Made by a program: the position numbers and the translations under genes. The notes under the pieces were generated by a model, which saw only the letters and a list, made by a program, of their open reading frames with translations, did no database searches and was not told the origin of the DNA. Below, piece by piece: positions 50,380 to 58,938 of a stretch of DNA of 64,000 bases. Origin of the DNA: Streptomyces sp. IMTB 2501 (lineage in GTDB: Bacteria > Actinomycetota > Actinomycetes > Streptomycetales > Streptomycetaceae); assembly GCF_001953885.1 (NCBI RefSeq), contig NZ_MQUS01000008.1, positions 161,308 to 225,307 of the forward strand, given 5' to 3'. Numbering within the stretch: position 1 is the stretch's first letter; each line of letters starts with the position of its first letter.

Positions 50380-51132
50380 TCAGCGAGTGCTGACCACCAC
50401 CGTCTTGGCCGCCTTGTCGTGCAGGCCCTGTTTGTACGGCTTGTCGAAGTAGCTCCAACCGCCGCTGATCACCGTCCAGATGCAGGCACAGCAGAAGGCG
50501 AACGGCACCCAGAGCACCAGGGCGCGGATCAGGTTGGTCTGCACCGAGGGCGTGGCGCCGTTGTCCAGGTTCGCCACCCGCATGTTGAGCCACTGCTTGC
50601 CGAGGGTCTGGCCGTACTTGCTCATCATGAAGGTGTCGTACGCGATGTACAGCACGGCCACGATGACGGACTGGCCCACGGACTTGCCGACCTCGACGTG
50701 GTCACCGTTCACGTTGTACTCGCGCACGCCGAACGCCCAGGTGAGCAGCCAGACGACGATGCCGACGAGGATCATGTCCACGATCCGCGCGAGCGTGCGC
50801 TTGCCGCTGTCGGCGAGCGGGGGCATACCGGCCAGCGGGTCACCGGGGTAACCGCCGGGGCCCGGCCCGTAGGGGCCACCGCCGTACGGACCGCCCCCGT
50901 AGGGGGGAGGCTGGCCGCCGCCGTAGGGAGGTGGCTGCTGGCCGCCCGGCGGGGGCGGCTGGCCGCCGGGGGGCGGTTGCGGGCCCCCGCCGCCGGACGG
51001 TGGGGGCTGCTGGGCGCCGCCGTGCGGGGTGTCGTACGGCGAGCCCGACCCCTGGTCCGACGGGGGCCGCTTCCTGAACGGGTCGTCCTCGGGGGGCTGC
51101 TCTCCGGAGCCGGGGGGCGGTTCGCTGCTCAT
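50380..51132 (-). CDS. RDD-family membrane protein with Pro/Gly/Tyr-rich N-terminus
   Basis: 250 aa. Residues 1-95 are low-complexity (GGGQPPPYGGGPYGGGPY). The RDD domain starts at about 105: KRTLARIVDMILVGIVVWLL, with two further transmembrane helices and the block SKYGQTLGKQWLNMRVANLD. RDD proteins have been linked to ion exchange and secretion. An adjacent RDD gene (51232) on the same strand suggests a duplication. A C-terminal cytoplasmic tail ends in HDKAAKTVVVSTR, a conserved feature. Confidence 0.85.
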   Translation of the reverse strand: MSSEPPPGSGEQPPEDDPFRKRPPSDQGSGSPYDTPHGGAQQPPPSGGGGPQPPPGGQPPPPGGQQPPPYGGGQPPPYGGGPYGGGPYGPGPGGYPGDPLAGMPPLADSGKRTLARIVDMILVGIVVWLLTWAFGVREYNVNGDHVEVGKSVGQSVIVAVLYIAYDTFMMSKYGQTLGKQWLNMRVANLDNGATPSVQTNLIRALVLWVPFAFCCACIWTVISGGWSYFDKPYKQGLHDKAAKTVVVSTR

Positions 51133-51231
51133 GGCCCGAGTGGACCGCGAACGCCCCGGCTCCGCATCCGACGGGCGGCCGTACGGAGTACCGGGTACGG
51201 CGTTCCAGTGGGCCGTTCCGCCGGCCGGTGC

Positions 51232-52815
51232 TCAGCCCGCGACGAAGGTGTGCGCCGCCTTGTCGTGCCAGCACTGGTGCCAGGGCCGGTCGAACAGGCA
51301 CCACAGCACACCCACGATCCCGATGCCGAGCAGTCCGGGCACGCTGTAGACGAGCCAGCGGCGCAGTGCCAGGCCGAAGGCCGGGGGCTCGTGCGCCTCG
51401 ATGTCCCGCACCTCCAGACCCAGCAGCTTCTTGCCGAGGGTGCGGCCCCATCTGGCGGTCGGCAGCGCCTCGTACACGACGCCGACGAGCAGCAGGACGG
51501 CGAGCACGATGCCGAGGCTGGTGGCGGTGGTGCCGTCGAGCAGCCAGACGGTGACCTCCCGGCCGGACAGCCTGGCCGCGTCGATCTTCTGCTGGACGTG
51601 GTCGACGGCCTTGGTGCCGAGGGGTACGGCGGCCACGGCCGTCACCGCGCCCACAACCAGGGTGTCGATCAGCCGGGCGGCGAGCCGCTTGCCGAGTCCG
51701 GCGGGGCGGGCGGCGGCCTGGCGACGCGCGGCCGCCTGGAACGGGTCCTCCACCACCGGCTTCCACGGCGCCACGGGCTGCTCGTCACCGCCGCCAGCCA
51801 GCTGGTGCACCTGCTGCGCCCAGGACGCCTGACCACCCCCGGGTCCACTGGTCACCGGGGTGCCAGGGGCGCCGCCCTGGGCCGGCACCGAGGGCGCCAC
51901 GGCGGCGGGCGCGGCCTGGGCGGGCGGCACGGGCTGCGCGGCTCGCGGTGGCTGGGCTGCCTGCGGTGCCTGTGCGGCCTGCGGTGCCTGTGCGGCTGCG
52001 GCTCGCGCGGCGGCGGCCTTTCCCGCTCCGAAACCGGGGCCGCCGGACTGCGGGGACGGGATCGAGGGGGATGCGGCGGCGGGCGGGGTGGGCGCGCCGA
52101 CGGGCCCCTGTGGTCCGAAGCCGCCGGGCGCACCGGGAGTACCAGGAGTACCAGGACCACCGGTGCCGCTGGGACTGTTGGGTCCACCGGCCGAAGGCCG
52201 CGTGCCATAACCCGGATCCGCCGCCCCCGCGCCCGGAGTACCGGCCCGGCCGCCCGGCGCCTGCGCACCCGGCCGGCCCTGGCCCGGTACCGGGCGGAAC
52301 GTCATCGTGCCCTCGTCCTGTACGGCCGCGGGCCCCGGGACCGGGCGGCGGAAGATGAACGTGCCGCTGGGATCCCGGTCGTCGCCCTCCGCCGGCGGGA
52401 CCGAGGCCGCGCCGTCGGTCTGCCCGGCCTGGCCGGGCAGCTGGGCCGAACCCTCCGCGGGCACCCTCGGGTCGACACCCCAGGCGGTACGCCCGCCGCC
52501 GTCACCGGCGCCGGCATGGGGGTGCTGCCCGGCGCCCTGGCCGTCGGCGGGCCAGGCGCCGGGCCGGTCCTGACCGCCGGGGCTCGGCTCCGGGTCCTCG
52601 TCGAAGAAGTGCGGGCCCGTCTCCTCCACCGCGGGGGTCGCGGGGCGGACCCCCGGCGGCGGGGCGAGCGGTTCGCCGTCCTTCGGCGCCGGCCGGCTGG
52701 TGCCGGGCACCCAGGAGGCGCCGTTCCAGTACCGGACGTAGCCGGGGATGGACGGGTCCGGGTAGTAGCCCTCGCGGGGCCTGTCGTCGCCTGGGGCCGG
52801 GGTTGGGGCGCTCAT
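51232..52815 (-). CDS. DUF2510 plus RDD-family membrane protein
   Basis: 527 aa from the ATG at 52815. The N-terminal DUF2510-type motif is REGYYPDPSIPGYVRYWNGA with WVPGT. A ~300-residue Pro/Gly/Ala/Gln-rich disordered region follows (PQAAQAPQAAQPPRAAQ). The C-terminal RDD domain is KRLAARLIDTLVVGAVTAVA, LGKKLLGLEVRDIE and the ending WHDKAAHTFVAG, matching the end of the neighbour RDD protein. DUF2510 is thought to bind membrane or cell-envelope partners. Function unknown. Confidence 0.85.
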   Translation of the reverse strand: MSAPTPAPGDDRPREGYYPDPSIPGYVRYWNGASWVPGTSRPAPKDGEPLAPPPGVRPATPAVEETGPHFFDEDPEPSPGGQDRPGAWPADGQGAGQHPHAGAGDGGGRTAWGVDPRVPAEGSAQLPGQAGQTDGAASVPPAEGDDRDPSGTFIFRRPVPGPAAVQDEGTMTFRPVPGQGRPGAQAPGGRAGTPGAGAADPGYGTRPSAGGPNSPSGTGGPGTPGTPGAPGGFGPQGPVGAPTPPAAASPSIPSPQSGGPGFGAGKAAAARAAAAQAPQAAQAPQAAQPPRAAQPVPPAQAAPAAVAPSVPAQGGAPGTPVTSGPGGGQASWAQQVHQLAGGGDEQPVAPWKPVVEDPFQAAARRQAAARPAGLGKRLAARLIDTLVVGAVTAVAAVPLGTKAVDHVQQKIDAARLSGREVTVWLLDGTTATSLGIVLAVLLLVGVVYEALPTARWGRTLGKKLLGLEVRDIEAHEPPAFGLALRRWLVYSVPGLLGIGIVGVLWCLFDRPWHQCWHDKAAHTFVAG

Positions 52816-53061
52816 GTCCGTCGTCCCGTATCTGCTCGGGGGTGGGAATAGGGGTCTCCACATCTATCAGACCCGGGCAGTCCGCAGCGCCAGTCCCGCA
52901 GGACCCACTCCTTTCCGGGCAACCCCGTACCCCGCTCTCACAGGTCCGCGAAAGAAATTTCTCCGAACCCGCGTAATGGCCCAGCCCCTGCCCGCTCTCC
53001 CCTGGTGCGGGGCCGCTCCGAGCGGCCCCGGCCAGCGCAGACCAGGAAAGGAACGCAGGTC

Positions 53062-53475
53062 ATGGAGCACACCGTGGTGGAACGCGAGCTGGAACTGAGG
53101 CTCATCCTGTCGCCGGAGCGCGGTATCCCGGTACCGGCCCGGCTGAGCTACCGCTCCGACGATCCGTACGCCGTCCACATCATGTTCCACATCAACTCCG
53201 AGTCGCCCGTCAGCTGGACGTTCGCCCGGGACCTGCTGGTCGAAGGGGTGTTCCGGCCGTGCGGGCACGGGGATGTGCGGGTGTGGCCGACGAAGGTGGA
53301 CGGGCGCAGCGTCGTGCTGATGGCGCTCAGCTCGCCGGACGGGGACGCGCTGCTGGAGGCGCCGATCCCGCAGGTGTCGGCCTGGCTGGAGCGGACGCTG
53401 CGGGCGGTGCCGCCCGGAACGGAGGGCGGGCAACTGGGCATCGACGACGCGCTCGACCAGCTGCTCGCCCAGTGA
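53062..53475 (+). CDS. ssgG: SsgA-like sporulation regulator, probably SsgG
   Basis: 137 aa from the ATG at 53062. SALP family: the conserved start VERELELRLILSPERGIPVPARLSYRSDDPYAVHI is followed by FHINSESPVSWTFARDLL and GDVRVWPTKVDGR. SALPs position cell division and wall remodelling during sporulation and occur only in sporulating actinomycetes. The name SsgG rests on the neighbours (GlcD-like oxidase, TPR, hpd), which match the S. coelicolor ssgG locus as I recall it. Confidence 0.85.
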   Translation: MEHTVVERELELRLILSPERGIPVPARLSYRSDDPYAVHIMFHINSESPVSWTFARDLLVEGVFRPCGHGDVRVWPTKVDGRSVVLMALSSPDGDALLEAPIPQVSAWLERTLRAVPPGTEGGQLGIDDALDQLLAQ

Positions 53476-53517
53476 GGGGCCGCGGTGAGCGGCTGTGCCG
53501 GGAAGGGCGCCCCGGCT

Positions 53518-54927
53518 TCAGAGGACCTTGCCCGGGTTGAGGATGCCCAGGGGGTCGAAGGCCTGCTTCACGGCCCGTTGCATCTCGATGCCGACCGGGC
53601 CGATCTCCCGGGCCAGCCACTCCTTCTTCAGCACGCCGACGCCGTGTTCGCCGGTGATGGTGCCGCCCAGCTCCAGGCCGAGGGCCATGATCTCGTCGAA
53701 GGACTCACGGGCCCGCCGGGACTCGTCCTCGTCCTGGGCGTCGAAGCAGACGGTGGGGTGGGTGTTGCCGTCGCCGGCGTGGGCGCAGACCCCGATGGTC
53801 AGCCGGTATTTCCCGGCGATGCGCTCGACGCCCTCCAGCATCTCGCTGAGCTTCGAGCGGGGCACGCACACGTCGTCGATCATCGTCGTGCCCTTGACCG
53901 CCTCCAGCGCGGTCAGCGAGAGCCGCCGTGCCTGGAGGAGGAGTTCGGACTCGGCCGCGTCCTCGGCCGGGACGACCTCGGTGGCACCGGCGGCCTCGCA
54001 CAGGGCGCCGACGGCGGCGAGGTCGGCGGCCGGGGCCGGGGTGTCGAAGGCGGCCAGCAGCAGCGACTCGGTGGTCTCCGGCAGGCCCATGTGGGCGAGG
54101 TCGTTCACCGCCTTGACGGTCGTGCGGTCCATCAGTTCGAGGAGGGAGGGGACGTGACCGCCCTCCATGATCCGGCAGACGGCGTCGCAGGCGGCCGCGG
54201 CGGAGGGGAACTCGGCGGCCAGCACCAGCTGCTGCGGCGGCTTGGGCTTCAGGGCGAGCACGGCCCGTACGACGATGCCGAGGGAGCCCTCGGAGCCGAC
54301 GAAGAGCCGGGTGAGGTCGTAGCCCGCCACGCCCTTCGCCGTACGCCGGCCGGTGGACATCAGGCGGCCGTCGGCGAGGACGACGTCCAGGCCGAGGACG
54401 TACTCGGCGGTCACGCCGTACTTGACGCAGCACAGGCCGCCGGAAGCCGTGCCGATGTTGCCGCCGATCGTGCACATCTCCCAGCTGGAGGGGTCCGGCG
54501 GGTAGTACAGGCCGTGTTCCTCGACCGCGCGGGAGAGGGTCGCGTTGATCACACCCGGTTCGACCACGGCGATCCGGTCGACGGGGCTGATCTCCAGGAT
54601 GCGGTCCATCCTGGTCAGGGACAGCACGATGCAGCCGTCGGTGGCGTTGGCCGCGCCGGACAGTCCCGAGCGGGCGCCCTGCGGGACGACCGGGACGCGT
54701 AGCTCGGTGGCGGTGCGCATGACGTGCTGGACCTGCTCGACCGTGCGGGGCAGCACGACCACGGCGGGCGCGCCGGCCGGGCAGAAGCTCGCCATGTCGT
54801 GGGCGTAGGAGGCGGTGACGTCGGGGTCGGTCAGGACGGCCTCGGCGGGCAGGCCGGCCAGGAGCCGGTCGGTGAGACCGCTCGTCTCTGCGGTGTCTTC
54901 GGAGCGAGGCGCTTCGATACGGCTCAT
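53518..54927 (-). CDS. FAD-linked oxidase, GlcD/D-lactate dehydrogenase-like
   Basis: 469 aa from the ATG at 54927. An FAD_binding_4 domain is shown by VVVLPRTVEQVQHVMRTA, VPQGARSGLSGAANA, PPDPSSWEMCTIGGNIGTA and GGLCCVKYGVTAEYVLGL. A C-terminal FAD-oxidase domain has GDGNTHPTV and TGEHGVGVLKKEW. Members oxidise D-2-hydroxy acids such as glycolate or D-lactate. No iron-sulfur partner (GlcF) gene is adjacent, so this is a single-subunit type. The C-terminus FDPLGILNPGKVL is the normal family end. Confidence 0.92.
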   Translation of the reverse strand: MSRIEAPRSEDTAETSGLTDRLLAGLPAEAVLTDPDVTASYAHDMASFCPAGAPAVVVLPRTVEQVQHVMRTATELRVPVVPQGARSGLSGAANATDGCIVLSLTRMDRILEISPVDRIAVVEPGVINATLSRAVEEHGLYYPPDPSSWEMCTIGGNIGTASGGLCCVKYGVTAEYVLGLDVVLADGRLMSTGRRTAKGVAGYDLTRLFVGSEGSLGIVVRAVLALKPKPPQQLVLAAEFPSAAAACDAVCRIMEGGHVPSLLELMDRTTVKAVNDLAHMGLPETTESLLLAAFDTPAPAADLAAVGALCEAAGATEVVPAEDAAESELLLQARRLSLTALEAVKGTTMIDDVCVPRSKLSEMLEGVERIAGKYRLTIGVCAHAGDGNTHPTVCFDAQDEDESRRARESFDEIMALGLELGGTITGEHGVGVLKKEWLAREIGPVGIEMQRAVKQAFDPLGILNPGKVL

Positions 54928-55025
54928 GATCACAGCTTGGCACTCGCGCCCATCGGTGTGAACCCCGTCCATGCCTGCCTTGGGCCGCCCGGATCAGCTC
55001 GTCGTATTGACGCACAGTGAGGGCC

Positions 55026-56507
55026 ATGGACAGGGCCATGGACAACCGAGTGCGCGTGCCGGGGACGTCCCTGCTCGCCGAGCCGCCGGCGCCGCGCCGC
55101 GCCCGGCGGTGGCTGCGCCGGGTCCTGGTGGCCGCGCTGGCCTGCGGTGTCGTCGCGGGTCTGGGGCTGATGCTGCCCGAAGAGCGGCCGCAGGTGGTCC
55201 GGCCGCCGGCCGCCGGTCCGCAGGCGCAGGCACGGGCGGAGGCACAGACGCTGACGGCGGTGACCTCGGGGGTGCCGGTCGCGTTGCCGCAGCTGACGGC
55301 GCTCGTCGGCCGGCAGGAGCGGCGGGTGCGGGCACGGCCTCAGGACGCGCGGGCGTGGGCCGTGCTGGGCCGCGCGTATGTGGAGCGGGGGCGGCGGGCG
55401 GCCGACCCGGAGGACTTTCCGCGGGCCGAGCAGGCGCTGCGGACGTCCCTGCGGGTGCGGGCGGGGACGCCCGAGGCGCTGGAGGGGATGGCCGCGCTCG
55501 CGCTGGCGCGCCGGGACTTTCCGGCGGCGAAGGACTACGGCGAGCAGGCGCTGAAGGCGGCGCCGAACCGGTGGTCGGCGTATCCGCCGCTGATCGACGC
55601 CTACACCGGGCTCGGCGACTACAAGGCGGCCCGGACCGCCCTGGACACCCTGCTGGAGCTGCACACCGGCGCGGCGGCCCGGCCCGTGGTGATGGCCCGG
55701 GCGTCGGCGGTGTACCAGGACCGGGGCTGGCGCGAGGACGCGGTGGCCCAGCTGACCGACGCGGCGGCCGCCGCCGGCACCCCGGCCGAGCAGGCCCCCT
55801 GTATGACCGGGCTCGGGCAGCTGGCCTGGGACCGCGGGGACCCGCAGGACGCGCTGCGGCACTTCGAGGCGGCCGTACGCCTCGATCCCGACCAGCCGGG
55901 CGCACAGGCGGGGCGGGGCCGGGCGCTGGTCGCGCTGGGCCGCACGGAGGTGGCGTTCACCGCGTACCGGGCGGCACTCGCCCGGCATCCGAGCCCGCGG
56001 GACGCCTATGAACTGGGCGAGCTGTACGAGGCGCGCGGCATGGCCGGGCCGGCCCGGGAACAGTACGAGCGGGTCAAGGCGCTGGTACGGCGGGAGGTGG
56101 CGGCCGGGGTCGACGAGGACCTGCTGATCGGCCAGTTCGAGGCCGACCACGGGAACCCGCGGGAGGCCGTAACACGCTTGCGGGCGGAGTGGCGGCGCCA
56201 GCCGGGCACCGAGGTGGCCGACGCCCTTGGCTGGGCACTGCACCGGACCGGCGACGACAAGGAGGCGCTGACCTACGCCGAAGCCGCGACGGACACCTCC
56301 AAGGGGGGCGTCCGCAGCGCCCTGTACGCGTTCCACCGGGCCCTGATCGAACAGAGCCTGGGCCTGTCGGCCCCGTCCCGCCGCCATCTCCAGGGGGCCC
56401 TCCGCATCAACCCGTACTTCTCACCCCTCAGGGCGTCTGCGGCCGTTGCGGCGTTGCGGGCGCTGGGCGACGTTCCCGATGAGCCGCCGCCCGGCGGGAT
56501 CCCGTAG
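55026..56507 (+). CDS. TPR-repeat protein, membrane-anchored
   Basis: About 493 aa; the start could be 55017 (GTG), 55026 or 55038 (ATG), none with a strong ribosome binding site. A transmembrane helix lies at about 30-50 (VLVAALACGVVAGLGLML). A TPR-like array covers ~90-490: ARAWAVLGRAYVERGR, ALEGMAALALARRDFPAAK, CMTGLGQLAWDRGDPQDALRHFEAAVRLDP. TPR arrays bind protein partners. The last residues overlap nothing, and the gene is convergent with hpd with 3 bp between the stops. Confidence 0.85.
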   Translation: MDRAMDNRVRVPGTSLLAEPPAPRRARRWLRRVLVAALACGVVAGLGLMLPEERPQVVRPPAAGPQAQARAEAQTLTAVTSGVPVALPQLTALVGRQERRVRARPQDARAWAVLGRAYVERGRRAADPEDFPRAEQALRTSLRVRAGTPEALEGMAALALARRDFPAAKDYGEQALKAAPNRWSAYPPLIDAYTGLGDYKAARTALDTLLELHTGAAARPVVMARASAVYQDRGWREDAVAQLTDAAAAAGTPAEQAPCMTGLGQLAWDRGDPQDALRHFEAAVRLDPDQPGAQAGRGRALVALGRTEVAFTAYRAALARHPSPRDAYELGELYEARGMAGPAREQYERVKALVRREVAAGVDEDLLIGQFEADHGNPREAVTRLRAEWRRQPGTEVADALGWALHRTGDDKEALTYAEAATDTSKGGVRSALYAFHRALIEQSLGLSAPSRRHLQGALRINPYFSPLRASAAVAALRALGDVPDEPPPGGIP

Positions 56508-56510
56508 GCG

Positions 56511-57656
56511 TCACAGATTCCCGCGCTTGGCCTGTTCCCGCTCGATCGCCTCGAACAGGGCCTTGAAGTTGCCCTTGCCGAAGCCCATGGAGCCGTGGCG
56601 TTCGATGATCTCGAAGAAGACGGTCGGGCGGTCCTGGACCGGCTTGGTGAAGATCTGCAGCAGATAGCCGTCCTCGTCGCGGTCGGCGAGGATCTTCAGC
56701 TCGCGCAGGGTCTCGATGGGCACCCGGGTGTCGCCGACCCACTCGCCGAGGGTGTCGTAGTAGGAGTCGGGGGTGTTGAGGAACTCGACGCCGGCGGCGC
56801 GCATGGTGCGGACCGTCTGCACGATGTCGTTGGTGTTCAGCGCGATGTGCTGGACGCCGGCCCCGCCGTAGAACTCCAGGTACTCGTCGATCTGGGACTT
56901 CTTCTTGGCGATCGCGGGCTCGTTGATCGGGAACTTGACCTTCAGGGTGCCGTCCGCGACGACCTTCGACATCAGCGCGCTGTACTCGGTGGCGATGTCG
57001 TCGCCCACGAACTCCTTCATGTTCGTGAAGCCCATGACCTTGTTGTAGAAGGCCACCCACTCGTTCATCCTGCCGAGTTCGACGTTGCCGACGCAGTGGT
57101 CGACGGCCTGGAAGGTGCGCCGGGCGGGTGGTTCGACCATCGGCTTCGCGGGGACGAAGCCGGGCAGGTAGGGGCCGTCGTATCCGGAGCGGTCGACCAG
57201 GGTGTGGCGGGTCTCGCCGTAGGTGGCGATCGCGGCGAGGACGACGGTGCCGTGCTCGTCCTTCAGCTCGTACGGCTCGGCGACCGAGCGGGCGCCGTGC
57301 TCGACGGCGTAGGCGTGGGCGGCGCGCGCGTCCGGGACCTCGATGGCCAGGTCGATGACGCCGTCGCCGTGTTCGGCCACATGGCGGGCGAGGAAGCGGC
57401 CCCAGTCGGTGCTCGGCTTGATCACCGAGGTGAGGACGAACCGGGCGGAGCCGTTCTCCAGCACATAGCTGGCGGTCTCGCGGCTGCCGTTCTCCGGTCC
57501 GGAGTAGGCGACCAGCCGCATGCCGAAGGCGGTGGAGTAGAAGTGCGCCGCCTGCTTGGCGTTGCCCACGGCGAAGACGACCGCGTCCATTCCCTTGACC
57601 GGGAAGGGGTCGGCCCGCCGTGCGGTGTCGGGGGTGTGGTGTGTGGTCTGCGTCAT
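56511..57656 (-). CDS. hpd: 4-Hydroxyphenylpyruvate dioxygenase
   Basis: 381 aa from the ATG at 57656. It converts 4-hydroxyphenylpyruvate to homogentisate (tyrosine catabolism and melanin-type pigments). Iron ligands are the His in QAVDHCVGNV, the His in GVQHIALNT and the Glu in VFFEIIERHG. The C-terminal helix GKGNFKALFEAIEREQAKRGNL closes the active site. The divergent Lrp-type regulator is the natural candidate controller. Confidence 0.96.
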   Translation of the reverse strand: MTQTTHHTPDTARRADPFPVKGMDAVVFAVGNAKQAAHFYSTAFGMRLVAYSGPENGSRETASYVLENGSARFVLTSVIKPSTDWGRFLARHVAEHGDGVIDLAIEVPDARAAHAYAVEHGARSVAEPYELKDEHGTVVLAAIATYGETRHTLVDRSGYDGPYLPGFVPAKPMVEPPARRTFQAVDHCVGNVELGRMNEWVAFYNKVMGFTNMKEFVGDDIATEYSALMSKVVADGTLKVKFPINEPAIAKKKSQIDEYLEFYGGAGVQHIALNTNDIVQTVRTMRAAGVEFLNTPDSYYDTLGEWVGDTRVPIETLRELKILADRDEDGYLLQIFTKPVQDRPTVFFEIIERHGSMGFGKGNFKALFEAIEREQAKRGNL

Positions 57657-57778
57657 GGCGGCAGCGTGGACCCGCTCTGCAAGGTGCGCAATAGTTCGCT
57701 TATTCACTGGGCAATCTGCATAGTGATACGACCGTGTCTCCGGTCTTTCTGTACAGGATGACCATCCCTGGAGGTGCC
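57657..57778. promoter_or_regulatory. hpd-lrp divergent promoter with repeated GCAAT boxes
   Basis: The 122-bp gap contains GTGCGCAATAGTTCGC and CTGGGCAATCTGCATAG. They share the box GCAAT, are roughly 22 bp apart (two helical turns), and lie in a less GC-rich patch. This is a plausible binding site for the Lrp-family protein encoded at 57779. Confidence 0.45.
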
Positions 57779-58258
57779 GTGGCGATCGATCATCTGGACG
57801 GGCGGATCATCGTGCTGCTCGCACGGGAGCCGCGCATCGGCGTGCTGGAGATGTCCCGGCGGCTGGGGGTCGCGCGGGGCACGGTGCAGGCGCGGCTGGA
57901 CCGGCTTCAGTCGAATGGAGTCATCCGCGGATTCGGTCCGCAGGTGGATCCGGCGGCCCTCGGATATCCGGTGACCGCCTTCGCCACGCTGCAGATCCGG
58001 CAAGGTCAAGGGCCCGATGTGCGGGCGCACTTGGCGACCGTGCCGGAGGTGCTGGAGCTGCTGACCACCACCGGCAGCGGGGACATGCTGTGCCGGCTGG
58101 TGGCCCGCTCGAACGCCGATCTTCAACGGGTGATCGACCGGGTCGTCGGTTTTGATGGCATCGTCCGGGCCTCCACGGCGATCGTCATGGAGAACCCCGT
58201 TCCGCTGCGGATCATCCCCCTGGTGGAACAGGCCGCCCAGGACGCGAAAGGGACATAG
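57779..58258 (+). CDS. Lrp/AsnC-family regulator
   Basis: 159 aa from the GTG at 57779 (GGAGG 4 nt upstream). The N-terminal HTH shows IDHLDGRIIVLLAREPRIG, LEMSRRLGVARGTVQARLDRL and NGVIRGF. The AsnC-type ligand domain follows (GYPVTAFATLQIRQ, LLTTTGSGDMLCRL). It is divergent from hpd and likely senses tyrosine or phenylalanine or a catabolite; this is inferred from position. The osmoprotectant ABC operon begins 32 nt downstream, so co-transcription is possible. Confidence 0.9.
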   Translation: MAIDHLDGRIIVLLAREPRIGVLEMSRRLGVARGTVQARLDRLQSNGVIRGFGPQVDPAALGYPVTAFATLQIRQGQGPDVRAHLATVPEVLELLTTTGSGDMLCRLVARSNADLQRVIDRVVGFDGIVRASTAIVMENPVPLRIIPLVEQAAQDAKGT

Positions 58259-58290
58259 GAAAGGGACGCGGGCCGATCCGGGGTGAGCCG

Positions 58291-58938
58291 GTGAACTTCT
58301 GGGAGTACCTGGGCAATCGTCACCAGCAGCTGCTCGCGGACGCCTTCCAGCACGCCAGCGCGGTCTTCCAGTGCATGGTCCTGGCGACCGTCATCGGGGT
58401 GCTGATCGGAGTGGTCACCTATCGCTCCGACTGGGCGGGCAACCTCGCCACCACCGCCACCTCGACCATCCTCACCATCCCCTCGCTCGCGATGATCGGC
58501 CTGCTCATCCCGCTCGTGGGCCTGGGCGTGCCGCCCACGGTGATCTCACTGACGCTGTACGGGCTGCTGCCGATCGTGCGGAACGCGATCGTGGGCCTGC
58601 GCGGGGTCGACCCGACGCTGGTGGACGCGGCCCGCGGCATCGGCATGTCCCGTCCGATGCGGCTGGTGCGGGTGGAGCTGCCGCTGGCCTGGCCGCCGAT
58701 CCTGACCGGCATCCGGGTCTCCACGCAGATGCTGATGGGCATCGCCGCGATCGCCGCCTACGCCTCCGGTCCGGGCCTCGGCAACGAGATCTTCCGCGGG
58801 CTCGCTTCCCTGGGGAGCAAGAACGCACTGAACCAGGTGCTCGCGGGCACGCTCGGGATCATCATCCTCGCGCTCCTGTTCGACGCCGTGTACGTCCTGA
58901 TCGGGCGGCTGACGATTCCGAGGGGGATCCGTGTCTGA
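58291..58938 (+). CDS. Osmoprotectant ABC importer permease 1 (OpuCB/OpuBB-like)
   Basis: 215 aa, GTG start. A binding-protein-dependent transport inner-membrane protein with five or six helices and the EAA-type loop VGLRGVDPTLVDAARGIGMS. The N-terminus NFWEYLGNRHQQLLADAFQHAS is that of OpuC/ProW-type permeases for glycine betaine, choline or carnitine. The stop overlaps the ATPase start by 8 nt. Confidence 0.9.
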   Translation: MNFWEYLGNRHQQLLADAFQHASAVFQCMVLATVIGVLIGVVTYRSDWAGNLATTATSTILTIPSLAMIGLLIPLVGLGVPPTVISLTLYGLLPIVRNAIVGLRGVDPTLVDAARGIGMSRPMRLVRVELPLAWPPILTGIRVSTQMLMGIAAIAAYASGPGLGNEIFRGLASLGSKNALNQVLAGTLGIIILALLFDAVYVLIGRLTIPRGIRV

